Source: Cynocephalus volans (lineage: Eukaryota; Chordata; Mammalia; Dermoptera; Cynocephalidae). Taken from it: 64,000 nucleotides of DNA. Under the pieces are notes generated by a model that saw nothing but the letters and a program-made list of their open reading frames with translations, was not told where the DNA came from and searched no databases. This document shows positions 29,609-61,683 of this stretch, piece after piece. Location of the stretch: assembly GCF_027409185.1 (NCBI RefSeq), contig NC_084462.1:182766071-182830070 (forward strand). Reading direction: 5' to 3'. Both the position numbers and the translations under genes were made by a program. The first letter of the stretch is position 1; each line of letters opens with the position of its first letter.

Positions 29609-32600
29609 TACAACTGCTACTGAATACACGGCAGGCAGTGCTCTGCATATGTCCCTCTCGAGGGGACAGACTCCCGCACTTTGCATCCCATTGCATATCA
29701 GCTAACCTCTCCACCTCTTCCAGGAAGCCTCCCTGGACTTGTCAACCACCCAAGCAGACTTGGCAATGCTCCATGATGATCCTTCTGAAATCTGTGGCTG
29801 GTGTGGTGGCCCTTGGCCTGGGGTGCTGGCCCTGTGTCGGCATCCTTTGTGTCTATCTCTGCCACTGGGCCATGAGTACCTGGTCTTTACCTTCTTTGCA
29901 CACCAGCACTTTACATGCCCTCCGTAGCTATCTATTTAAATGCATACCATCTACCCCTGGACTGACTGTTCTGCCTCAATCCTCTTCACCCCACACATTA
30001 GTGGGGTTTCAAGTAACCCCTCACCCAGTAATCTGAATGATTTCATCATTTGGAAATGGTCTGAAAGAGCGTGCCACCCCTGACACAGCCCCTCCCTAGT
30101 CACTCTTTCAAGAGCACCCAGGATGTGTTGACACAGGTCCTTCACAAATCTCACAACTGCTGTCATTTGTTAGAAGGCACAAGCAGGTGCTTCAGTCACA
30201 CTACAGATGAGTTCCAGGGACAGAAGTCAGCACAGCCACTCAGAGGCAGGCAGGGAGGAGCTGACCATCACTCCTGGCTGTGTAGATGGACTCATGGCTT
30301 CTCACCCATGGGAGCCTGGCTCTGGCCAGCCCAGGTCCAGCTGGGGGGCACCTGAGGGCTCTGCAGTTGGTCAGGGGCAGGGGTGTAACATGCAGGCATT
30401 CCGCCCCGCTGGCCATCCTGCACATGGACGTGTGTGAGGCACTCTTGATCCCACGCAAGCTCCTGAGGGAACAAGGTGGGTGTGAGGCTAGAGACCCCAA
30501 CAATTTGACACCAGAGTCCTGGCAGAAGGTACATCAGGACAAAGGGCCTCTGGATCCCGATCAGCAAAGACGTGAGTGACATTAAACACTCTATGAAACT
30601 ATCTAAAGATCTGAGGTTTTCCATTCATTCATTCGGCAAGTGTGTTTGGAATGCCTGCTATGTGCCAGGAGCTGAGGACACTATTTCTAAAGAAGAGTTC
30701 ATCCAAAAGGTATTTGAGTGCCTGTTAGTGCCAGGACCTGAGGCTACAAGGGTGGAGAGAAGGTTCCTGCCTTGAAAGGCACGGGAGCCCAGCATGGGAG
30801 ACAAACAAGTCATGTCCTCGAGCCAGGAACAGGAAGGGCGCAGGTCCAGGAGACACCCCCGCTTCTAGAGGGGTGTGTAGGGAGGGCATCAGGACGAACG
30901 CAGAGCCCAGGGCTATGAACAGGAAAGTCATCCCAGGACCTGCTTCTGCTCAGCACCCAGGGCCACATCCCGAGCCCCCTGAAGACAGAGGTGATGAACA
31001 CGTGGTGTGAGAGAGACAAAACGGGGGAGAACCAGCAATATTCATTCACAGAGAAATGGCTCAAAAATCCAAAGGCTTATTATCCATCCCGAAAATCCGC
31101 TGCTTCCTGTAACCACATAGTAAAGACGAGAGGAGAGGTGGACGAAGGCACTGTTTCCCAAACTGGGCGTCATGGGTCCCTGGCAACTCTGGAAACATCT
31201 ACGAATCCTAAGAGGGGGAACTCTCTTCACTTCACTTTCATGTTAATGTAGGAAGATACGTTTTTGCAGTTATAACTTATAATTGATAGATATTTGGACA
31301 GAATAAGACATTAGTTTAAGACAGAATTTCTTGAAGTTTTTCCATTAAAAGGGACGAATGGTATACGGAGGTAATGGCGTTGGGATGTAACAACGAAGCT
31401 AAATGCTTCATGAGTGGCAGGTGAGTGCTTCAACCCTACTTGCTAAGTACTGCTCGCTTCTCAGGAGACACGGAAGCTCAGACAGACTAAGTTACTCCCC
31501 GGCTTTGAACCTAAGCAGGCTGGGCCCCCTGTGAGCTAAGCCACTCAGCCAGCATTCTCAAAGGCAAGAGCTTTCATAAACCCTCACGTCCAGGCTGTAC
31601 CCCATACCAATGACACCAGAGTGTCTGGGATGGGACCACAGCACAAGCCATTTTGTCAACGTGGGGCTGAGTTTGCGCTCAACTGTACTGGATCGTTCTG
31701 CCTCTCCTATTTGCAGTGTGACCTTGGGCAGTTCCTTGAGCAAGTGATCACTTGAGTCTTTGAATCATCTATGAAATACAAATAGTACTAAAAGCTGCTT
31801 CAAATGGTTCCAGGAGTTTAAAATGCACATAAAACATTCCGCCCAGGACTTGGCACATAGAAAAATATTCGATCAATGATAGCTTAATGAACGGAGCATC
31901 TAATTACAGCACAGAAAACGTAAGATGGCCTCGGACACATCCTGTTCAGAACTGCGTTCAGGGGCCCCAATTTGGGCTCAGCTTGTGCTCCAGAAGCAAG
32001 GCCATGCTTGCCAGGCCACTGCCCCAGGCCCCTCCCGGGTTTCTCCGGTCATGTTCCTAACCAGCCTCTAGGGTCCCTAAGCCCGTTGGTCTTTCCAACA
32101 TTCGCTGCCCTGCTCTCCTGACACCCAGACGTTTCTGCCTGAGAAAGATCTGGAGCAGCTGATTTATTGTCTTTTATCTCACTAGACTGTAATTTCTTTG
32201 GGGACAATGACATGATGAATACTTTTCCGATCTTTAGCACAACACTGAGCATACACTAGGAGCTTGGTGATGCTGTTTCTAATGTCCATAAGTTACAGGA
32301 AGCCTGGTGTATTACAGTCCTCTGTGTGTGTCAGATGGCTTACCAAAACTTTCAAATTTCCCCCAGTGTTTCCTTCGCTTCTGGGCCAAGCATGAGGTTG
32401 CTTAGCTGACCAGGCTGCCTCTGCTTCTCTATATGGATCACCTGGAAGACGTAAGCAGGCAGAGAGATGATAGAAAAGATGACGGAAATAGGAAAAAACA
32501 GACAGATAAAGAACAGCCCCAAGTAAACCCGGCACGGCCTCCGGCCAAGCACGTGGGCTTCCGAGTCAGGAGGGGGCTGGCAAGAGGCCAGGGAGGCTGG

Positions 32601-33196
32601 AGCTGGAACACAGTGCCAGGAGAGCTGGATGGTGGGAAACACTTCCAACACCTCTGCTAAGAAGCAGCGGAGAAAGTGGTCTCAACACACACTTTAACTC
32701 AGAACTCTTCCCTGAGACTTCTGGAACCATGTCGCAGAGTTGTTTCTTCTTTCTACAAATAGGAGAGGGTGTGAGACCACAAGCATCCCCGAGGGAGCAG
32801 AGCATGTGGCCATACCCCCACCTCTTCCTGGGTTGTTTAGATCTCTTAACACCTGGGCACCTGTGCATGGGCCCTGGCCTGTGCTCACCCACCGAGGAGT
32901 CACCTCTGGTCCTAAAGGATTCGTCACCCAAGTCACAAGTACATAAAGGTGATGATGCACAAGAACACAGAGCCAACTAAAACAGAACGCGCACCTCAGA
33001 CTCACCTCCCCTTTCCACTGCAGAAAGAAGCTAAGAGATGTGTTTCATTTCACGAATGACTAAGAGTATACTAATGAGTTTATCTCGAAATAATACTGAA
33101 TTATTTAAGACATACTACTAGAATAGTCATACAGTCAGGAACCAACACACTGGAAAAAGACACCTGTACTATACATCAAAATCAATGGCAACTATT
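29609..33196. other. Intergenic between t-SINE and BAG5, no gene seen
   Basis: AT content rises here. L2/MIR-like pieces lie at about 30620-30760 (a 'cattcattcattcggcaa' start followed by 'tgccaggagctgagg') and 31715-31880 (a MIR 'tgtgaccttgggcag' core). No coding exon was recognised. Confidence 0.5.
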
Positions 33197-33212
33197 TCTC
33201 CAGTTATTCTTT

Positions 33213-33349
33213 TTTTTTTTTGTCTTTTCCGTGACTGGCACTCAGCCAGTGAGTGCACCGGCCAGTCCTATGTAGGATCCGAACCCGTGGCGGGAGCGTC
33301 GCTGCGCTCCCAGCGCTGCACTCTCCCGAGTGCGCCACGGGCTCGGCCC
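33213..33349 (-). mobile_element. t-SINE, GC-rich variant
   Basis: Minus-strand copy of the variant with the GTGGCGGGAGCGTCG arm and GTGACTGGCACTCAGCC end. It is flanked by a perfect 16-bp target-site duplication at 33197-33212 and 33350-33365. The T run at its left is the A tail on the minus strand. Confidence 0.92.
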
Positions 33350-33549
33350 TCTCCAGTTATTCTTTAGACAAAAATATCTGACCACTTAAAAGCTGAAAAG
33401 CTTTGCTCCAAAAAAACCCTGCATGTACAGGATAAAAAAAAAAAAGATAAAAATTGGCAGAGTAAAACAAATGAGAAATACTAAACTGCTCAAACATACT
33501 AAATTATACCAAATATATAGGTATTTTAGCAAAAAAGAAAAAGCATGTA

Positions 33550-36098
33550 CTTAGTAGACATATTCACTACATTTATTTTAATAACTACTTCATAATAGGT
33601 TGATTGACTTTAACCTACCTGGATAAAAAAGGATCTGAAAATAATGCTGACTGAATGCAAGGTAAAGAAGGCAAACATTCCCACCCATGTTTTGCATGAA
33701 CATGGATTACACAGTTTAATGCAGACCCAAGGCCACACACTTTTTGGGAGTAGGTTTTACTTGCAGTACAGGTTCTCTTCACATAAAATCATAAAAATAC
33801 AATACACAATATGATGAATCCAGCTTAAACAATTACATGCAGCAGCCCATATTAACACAATCAGCTCCCAGCAAGGGAACAAGGAAAGCTAAATTTGGTG
33901 TCACTAGGGCTCCTTATGGGAGTAGAATAATCCAGTATAGGGAACTAGAATAGATTGAAAATAGGAAACAGAGTCATGCTTAACAGTCACACAAGACCAA
34001 TTTGATCATTTCAATAACCACGTGAAAAGTTCCAAATGACTCGAAGAGCTCAGTATCCTGTACTAGCACACGATGCTCAATGCTCAGCAGCCTGAGATGG
34101 TGCCACAGAAGTTCTAGAAAACACTGAAAAGAACGATGGGGAAATCTGCTTTCAAAGAATAATGGATACTTTTAAAGGAAATGCTGACATTTAACTTTCA
34201 AAAATGAAATTAAAAATTAAGTACTAGAAACTGGTAGATGTCTGCAGTGATTTACCAGTGGTATAATTAAAATAGGGCTCTAATTTAAAAACCCTTCTTC
34301 AAGATTTTAAGAGCACTCTAAAATTACTATACAGAAAAGCAATCCTGAAACTACTGTGGCCGAAATAAGAATTCCAGTGACCTGCACTGAGGGCCCACAG
34401 TTGCCAGGAGCTGGACCTCCTACTGCCCAAAGGCCCCAGCTGCCCTCTGACCCCATATCCAATGTTTCTAGAACATTTCTAGTAGGAAAGTTATATCAAG
34501 GGCTTTCAATGATTGGGCAACATTGAGAGACAAAGTGAGGATTTGTTTAGGGCTATGCTTTTATCACCTTTCAGGTATTTAAGGCTTTTCCTTTATCAAT
34601 CATACTTTTAGTTGTTTAAAGTGACAATTTCCCTGCACAACGTTACAAAATTATTATCTCTGAAATAGCAGATTACCACAGACTTCAAAAGATGTACTCT
34701 AATAGGATTATTTTGTGAAATGTAACTACAGAAAAAACAGTCTGTTATACTACCGGGACCAACATGTCATCAAGGCCCTTCAGAATTTTGGGAAACTCTT
34801 GTTTACATTAATAGGCAATCCTCAAATTGGATCCTCAGAAAGTATTTACAGAAATATATATACCATTAGCAGAAGAAAAAAACTGCATGCATGAGACTTT
34901 AATTAACATGAACTAAGGAGTTCAGCAGGTATCCAGAGCAAACCTTTAATTGAGGGCAGGTTTCACTAATTAGTCTCAGAGCAGGTGAAATTTAAGATGC
35001 TAGTAGCTGAGAGCTACCTTCCTCTGACAAGCTATGACGACCTGGTTCCTTCCTCAGGATTACCAACAGTTTTTGCTCTCACATGTTGTAAAACAGCATC
35101 GAGTATGTTTAACAAGTCTGTCCATTGTACAGCTTTGAACAAAAGAAGAAAACCATTGCATGCCCCACAGTTTTAGTGTAACCTGACATTGGTAACTAAT
35201 CTCCAGTGTCCATTTTCCAACTACAGGTATAGGTATTGCCATTTTTCTTTTTTTAAGGTCCATTAATTTCATTTAAATGTTGTCATCCTTACTAATTACT
35301 AAGAAAAACTGTAAGTCCAAATTTTACAAACAAGAACAACTTGAGGGTATTTAATAGCTGGTGTTTTATCCCTTCTTCAATGCAGTCTCAAAGGTTTTTT
35401 GGCTATTCGTTTTCATAATTTTCTTATGTTGCACACATAAAAAAGATTCCCCCCTCTAAAATGCAGAGCATGGGGGGAAAATACAGACACTGTTTCTCAA
35501 ACAAAAAATGTTTACGAAAGAACAGACCATCCGAACAAACAAACAAAAGAACTCCACCCCGTTAAACTGGGTGGACCAGTTAGGCTTTAGAAGTGAAAAA
35601 AAATTCTTCTGCTTTATCTAGCATAATAAAGCACATCATTGTATTCTGTGCTTGGACCTTACTCCTTTTTAACCCAAAAGGTTCCCCTTTCTCATAATTT
35701 TTCTAGCATTACGTAAGGTTACGTCTATTTCTAGTTTCTGAAATATCTGCATTTTAATGCTTGCACAACCAATTTAAAATTTAATTACAAAAGCTGCTTC
35801 TATTTAATTTCTGATTAAAAATATAAAACCAAATACCAAAAAGGACAAACCAAACAAACCACACCACATCATACAGATGATCCAAATGGAAAAGTAAATG
35901 TGCTGTAATGATATTTGTTTTGCAACATCAAAAGCAGCAAACATACTGGAATATAATTTGCTTAAATCATAAATACTGAGATTGAAATATGCATGTATAA
36001 ATCACATTAGGCTCAATGAACTGAAAGCTCTCTATAAACACATAGAAGTATATATAAAGTGCAAAACAAGCAGTATCAAACGTGAGAGCTCTGGAACT
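33550..36098 (-). other. BAG5: BAG5 3' UTR
   Basis: About 2.5 kb of AT-rich, repeat-free sequence follows the BAG5 stop. The hexamer AATAAA (minus strand, 33572-33577) is the best distal poly(A) signal, and ATTAAA variants near 35804 and 35346 could give shorter messages. The length is similar to what I recall of the human BAG5 3' UTR. The absence of transposable elements in an otherwise repeat-rich neighbourhood supports a selected transcript. Confidence 0.7.
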
Positions 36099-37442
36099 TT
36101 AGTACTCCCATTCATCGGATTTCAAGTCGAGATAGCTGAGAATATTTTGGGCAAGCTTCACTGCCTGTTTCCTGGCAGCCTTACACTTCTCTTCTCCCTG
36201 CGGATCAACCGCATCCAGCGCCAGCAACTGCTTGGTGAGCAACTCTTCCAGCCGGATGTAGTTCTTATCAGTTCGATTTCCACCAAATGAAAGAACTTCT
36301 CCTTGAATCTCTGACAAGTTTCCAAGGACATCCCAGACTGCTTTATGTGATGGGTGCTCCTCACAAGCAAACAACTTTCTTTTCTCAAGGGCTTCCTTCA
36401 AGTCAATATAAGTTATCAGGGTTTGCACTTCAATCACTGCTCTCCTCCTGGCTTCCCGGATGCAGGGATTTTTTTCAAGACTTACCTCATCCAACTGTCC
36501 AATCAAACCCTGCAATTCTGTTTTGGAGCTCAGGTACAATTCAGGAGGATTTTGCGCTTGGAGAAGTTCATTTTTTATTTCTCTCATTCTCTTGAGGACC
36601 TTTTCTATTTTTAAAATGGAATGATTCTGTCCCAGGTCAAACGCGTAAGTCGTGTCTGCTTCCTCTTCTAAATCCAAATATTTCAATAACTTGTTGATAT
36701 CTTCTACTACCTCCCTTCGATAATTTCTGATTTCTGTACGCCCGCACACATCTAAAGCATCCAGATCGGCAATCAAGCCTGAGAGCACACAAGACAAGTG
36801 CCTGCAAGTCTCATCGCTGTTCACTCCCATCAGTAGTGCAATCAGAGTGCCTCTGGCCTTGTTCACGTCACACATCACAGAGTTGATTTTGGCCACGGAA
36901 GGGTGCACGTCCTCGGAGAGCGGCAGGGAAGGCTGCTTCTTCATGCAGTCTTCTATGATCTCTTGCACTGCACAGATTTTGGTTAAAGTGTGATACCTCG
37001 CTTTCCGCAAGGAGATCTTCCCTCCAGTTTTAACATGTGTCAGCCTCAGGATGATATCCTGGATGCCTTCTTCAAATTCATCTGTTACACAGTTGCCTCC
37101 ACTATAAAATGGCACAATCTTCTCTTTCACAAGGGACTGGGCTTCCTTAAAAATGTTCTGTATTTCAATCCGGTGTGGGTGGTTTGCATTCTGCTCCAGC
37201 TCTTTGAGAAGACGCTCTGTCTCTTGTGCTGCCCTCTTCCTGGCCTGCTGAATATCTCCTTTTCCTTCAGTATCTACAGAGTCTATTTCAAAGAGTTGCT
37301 TTGTTAGAATCCTCTCCAGTTTCTTGTAATTCTTGTCATCTGACAGACCACTGAAGCCGATTACCTGCTGTTCTATACTTTTTACTTCCTTTTGGATTTC
37401 ACGAAGCCTGGTGATAGAAGGATGTTCGTTTCCCATATCCAT
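36099..37442 (-). CDS. BAG5: BAG family molecular chaperone regulator 5
   Basis: BAG5 is a co-chaperone that binds the nucleotide-binding domain of HSP70/HSC70, promotes nucleotide exchange and modulates Parkin- and CHIP-dependent quality control. The full 447-codon frame is in a single exon, as in other mammals, and ends LKSDEWEY. Five tandem BAG domains, each a three-helix bundle, lie at roughly residues 9-86, 95-167, 182-260, 275-350 and 365-442. Repeats 1 and 5 share the pattern 'DKNY.(K/R)LE..LTKQL'. The ATG starting MDMGNEHPS is 28 nt inside the exon, whose acceptor AG is at 37471-37472. The frame is open further upstream across the acceptor, so a longer isoform from an upstream exon is possible. 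An apparent start at 37484 lies in the intron and is rejected. No breaks are seen. Confidence 0.98.
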   Translation of the reverse strand: MDMGNEHPSITRLREIQKEVKSIEQQVIGFSGLSDDKNYKKLERILTKQLFEIDSVDTEGKGDIQQARKRAAQETERLLKELEQNANHPHRIEIQNIFKEAQSLVKEKIVPFYSGGNCVTDEFEEGIQDIILRLTHVKTGGKISLRKARYHTLTKICAVQEIIEDCMKKQPSLPLSEDVHPSVAKINSVMCDVNKARGTLIALLMGVNSDETCRHLSCVLSGLIADLDALDVCGRTEIRNYRREVVEDINKLLKYLDLEEEADTTYAFDLGQNHSILKIEKVLKRMREIKNELLQAQNPPELYLSSKTELQGLIGQLDEVSLEKNPCIREARRRAVIEVQTLITYIDLKEALEKRKLFACEEHPSHKAVWDVLGNLSEIQGEVLSFGGNRTDKNYIRLEELLTKQLLALDAVDPQGEEKCKAARKQAVKLAQNILSYLDLKSDEWEY

Positions 37443-37470
37443 ACTTTTGTTGTGTTCAGTTTCACAAGCA
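37443..37470 (-). other. BAG5: BAG5 exon 5' UTR segment and acceptor
   Basis: The minus strand shows a pyrimidine-rich tract ending TTTTAG, followed by 28 nt in frame with the start (ACETEHNKS). The junction codon is completed by one base, so any upstream coding exon must end with two bases of a codon. Confidence 0.85.
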
Positions 37471-37576
37471 CTAAAAGGCAACAAGAATGATAAATGTATT
37501 ACAGCACAAAGTCTGCAGAATCCTAATCATATACTAGTTCTAAAATTCTTACTTTAAAAAGATATCCCGTACTTTA

Positions 37577-37750
37577 GGGCTGGCCCGTGGCTCACTTGGG
37601 AGAGTGCGGTGCTGATAACACCAAGGCCACAGGTTCGGATCCTATATAGGGATGGCGGGTTTGCTCACTGGCTGAGCGTGGTGCTGACAACACCAAGCCA
37701 AGGGTTGAGATCCCCTTACCCGTCATCTTTAAAAAAAAAAAAAAAAAAAA
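37577..37750 (+). mobile_element. t-SINE dimer in BAG5 intron
   Basis: Two head-to-tail tRNA-Ile-like units: the first contains GGTTCGGATCCTATATAG and the second GGGTTGAGATCCCCTTACC. The element ends in an A tail at 37730-37750. Confidence 0.92.
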
Positions 37751-37783
37751 GTCAAGGGTTAAGATCCCCTTACCAGTCATCTT

Positions 37784-37797
<14 letters not shown>
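37751..37797 (+). repeat. Duplicated t-SINE 3' end
   Basis: Immediately after the A tail, the last 33 nt of the second unit (GTCAAGGGTTAAGATCCCC onward) occur again with their own A tail. This partial repeat leads directly into a (TA)n run. Confidence 0.85.
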
Positions 37798-37820
<23 letters not shown>

Positions 37821-37824
37821 TATC
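37798..37824. repeat. (TA)n microsatellite
   Basis: About 13 TA units grow out of the preceding A tail. Confidence 0.95.
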
Positions 37825-37850
37825 CTGTACTTTAAAAAGGGCTTTTCAGA

Positions 37851-37949
37851 GGCTGGCCAGTTAGCTCAATTAGTTAGCGCGCAGCCTCACTACACTAAGG
37901 TCATGTGTTCGGCTCCCCATACCAGCCAGCTGTCCCCCCACCAAAAAAG
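37851..37949 (+). mobile_element. t-SINE monomer, tRNA-Ile-like
   Basis: It begins GGCTGGCCAGTTAGCTCA, closely matching a tRNA-Ile A-box region, and has a B box GTGTTCGGCTCCCC. It lacks the second unit and has a short A tail. The missing anticodon-arm match and missing tRNA 3' end rule out a functional tRNA gene. Confidence 0.85.
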
Positions 37950-39127
37950 GGTCCTTGTCATTATCACAATCCAAAAGACAGTCATACTCGAGTACAGAAA
38001 GAAGGCTGATGTATCAACTCCCTCTCCTGAAAATAACCTAGACATGGCAGTGACCATAAGGACAGTAGTTACTGCAGTGTCCAGCATGAGCTGGAGCTCT
38101 GGGCCCGTGAAATTTCAAGTTTCTTCAACCCTAAGAAAGAACAGCATATGCCTCCATAAGAGGTTCATCAGAAGTTGATCAGGTCGGAAAAGTCACAAAT
38201 ACTTCAGGTCTTAACACTGGAAGCTGTATTTTGGGAAGGGCAGGGCACCTTCGTGGAATATAAAACAGTCGCTCTTCCAAACACTAAGAGCCCCCCCCCC
38301 CCAACAGCTATGCCTGGCTTCCAGAAAGAGGACCTCTGAGCAAAAGGAACCTAGCCACAGAAGCAAGTGGCAGCGGGTCCCGGACGCTGCTCCGCGTCCC
38401 TGTGCGCGCAGCTCTGCCGCACCCCCGCCCATCTTCGTGACAGGCGTGTCCCTGCGGAGGCACAGAGCCCCACGGGACAGGCGGCGCGCCTGCGACCCCG
38501 CGGAGGGCCAGCACCTCCCCCGCCTCCCGCCGCGCAGCCCGCGTGACGGCTGCGGACAATTCATCCCCGCGCCTCCCACGAGGCGTCCGGAGCGGCTTAA
38601 CGCACTGCCCGGCCTTGGGCTTCTTCACACGCCCGCCCAAGGTGCACGGACAGCCGAGGCCAGTCCCTCGGGGGCGTCCGGGCCAGGAAAGCCCGCCGCA
38701 GGCCCAGGAGGTGCAGGCCCTCCCTCAGAGCGGCGCTTTACCCAGGAGGGGACTGAGCTGTCGCGGTCCTGGCTTCCCGTGGCTGAGATGGCGAGATGGA
38801 AGATCAGCCCTTCACGAGGTGCGGCGCCGGAGCCGGGACCCCCGCTGCATCCCTCTCACCCCTCCCGGCTAGGTCTGGACGGGGCGGCCGGTGAAGGGGC
38901 CCGCGGCGGCGGCCGCTCCGGGCGTCTCGGCCCGGCTCCCACGACGCGCCGCCCACCCTGACCTCACAATGGGCGCGCGGGGGAGTGGGGCCCGGCCGGG
39001 CCGACAGGCGCGCGGCGCGGGCCAGGGGTGGTCCCGCGGGGAGCCCCGCGCTGAGGGAGGCCGCGCCCGCCCCCAGGGCCGACGGCCCCCAAGGCCCGGG
39101 AAAGCCTGCTCCGCGTCGGCGCCTCAC

Positions 39128-39370
39128 CTCGACCCGCGACCCGCCCGCCGCCAGCCGCGATGCCCCGCAGCCTCGAAGGGCCGCGGCCGAGAATGGGGCG
39201 CCGGGGTCCGCCAGCGCCGTCCCGTCGTCCCCGCAGCCCGTCTCCCCGCAGGGAGCACGCACGGTCGGCCACGCCGCACCCCGCCCTCGGGTTTCGCGAC
39301 CCTGCCGTAAGGCAACCCCTCGCGTTGTCGCGATCTGCCGTGCACCGCGGGGGCCGGGTGGGCGCGGACC
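39128..39370. promoter_or_regulatory. Bidirectional promoter of BAG5 and COA8
   Basis: BAG5 and COA8 are arranged head to head. A minus-strand GTGAGG donor at 39127-39122 would close a BAG5 first exon at 39128, and the COA8 start codon lies at 39371. No TATA box is seen. The COA8 start region CCATGGCGGCC resembles a YY1 site overlapping the initiator. Start sites for both genes are inferred from position only. Confidence 0.6.
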
Positions 39371-60721
<21,351 letters not shown>

Positions 60722-61373
60722 GTTAGTACATTTGTTCTTTTTTTCTAACATTGTTTTGGTTTGAGTATGTACATGAGAAGGTAGAGAGAGGGAAGGTCGA
60801 ATGAAGGGGAGAGAGTCCAGGTTCAGGGGTAGGTGGGCCTTCCTTGAGGCAGGTGCTATGGGGCACACTGCCGTCCCCTGCAGGGCCTTTCCGCCCCTCA
60901 CTGCATCCCTGGCTGCCTCCTGTTCTCTTGTTTTTCTCATTTGCCTCCTGGGCTTATCTCCTTTCACGTGCCCCTCACCACTGGTAGCCCCCAAGCATCA
61001 GTTATCAGTCCCGGGCCCTCTACTCTCTTTGGATGATATCACACCATCTCAGGATGTTAGGTGATTCTCATCAGTGACTAATCTCTGACCTTTAGGCTTA
61101 TATCCTGAGGTCCCAGGCCTCTGCAGCCTCTCCCTCTTCCACACCAGCTCCTCTTCCTGGATTCCTGGTCTCCGTTCATGGTCCCACTGGAGCCAGAAGC
61201 CAGAGCCATCCTCCAAGCAGCTCCCTCACCCCTTCAGATCTCCTCCAGTTTCACCTCTGGAGCGTTTCTCTACCCTGTTGCTGCTCCCCGGCCTTCGAAT
61301 ATCACTCTAGTTCAGGCCCTTGTTAATTCTCTGCCTATTGCAGTAACTTCTTATTGGTTCCCTGGCCTCTACT
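60722..61373 (+). other. COA8: COA8 intron 3, first part
   Basis: Unique sequence with a C/T-rich patch at 60880-61330. No exon was recognised. Confidence 0.5.
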
Positions 61374-61381
61374 CTTTAAAT

Positions 61382-61675
61382 CAGAGGTTGCCAAACTTTT
61401 TCTGTAAAGGGCTAGATAACAAATAGCTTAGCCTTTGTAGTCTTTGCAGCTACTCGACTCTGCTGTTGTAGTGTGGAAGCAGCTGTAGAAAATATGAGGG
61501 TCTTCAAAAGTTCATGGAAAGATTCCTATTACTTTTCAATTCTGTTTTTCCATGAACTTTTAGAAGTACCCACGTATAGAAACAAATGGGCTTGACTGTA
61601 TTCCAATAAAATGTTTTTTATTAAAACAGGCAGCGGAACAGATTTGGCCTGTAGGGTGTAATTTATCCATCCCTG
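61382..61675. mobile_element. hAT-type MITE with 8-bp target duplication
   Basis: It begins CAGAGGTTGCCAAAC and ends CCATCCCTG. The perfect 8-bp duplication CTTTAAAT lies at 61374-61381 and 61676-61683, the mark of hAT transposases. It contains a second, mariner-like element. Confidence 0.9.
61495..61574. mobile_element. Mariner-like MITE nested in hAT MITE
   Basis: Eighty bases with inverted ends that share AAAAGTTCATGGAAA. They are flanked by TA at 61493-61494 and 61575-61576, the Tc1/mariner target duplication. Removing them restores the continuous hAT pattern. Confidence 0.85.
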
Positions 61676-61683
61676 CTTTAAAT

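Noticed and set aside
37443-37484. BAG5 start at 37484 giving a 461-residue protein
   Set aside because: The extra start lies upstream of a consensus acceptor at 37471-37472, that is, in the intron.
37851-37949. tRNA-Ile gene
   Set aside because: A and B boxes are tRNA-like, but the acceptor stem and anticodon arm are not complete and an A tail follows. It is a SINE head. The same applies to 50729-50822.
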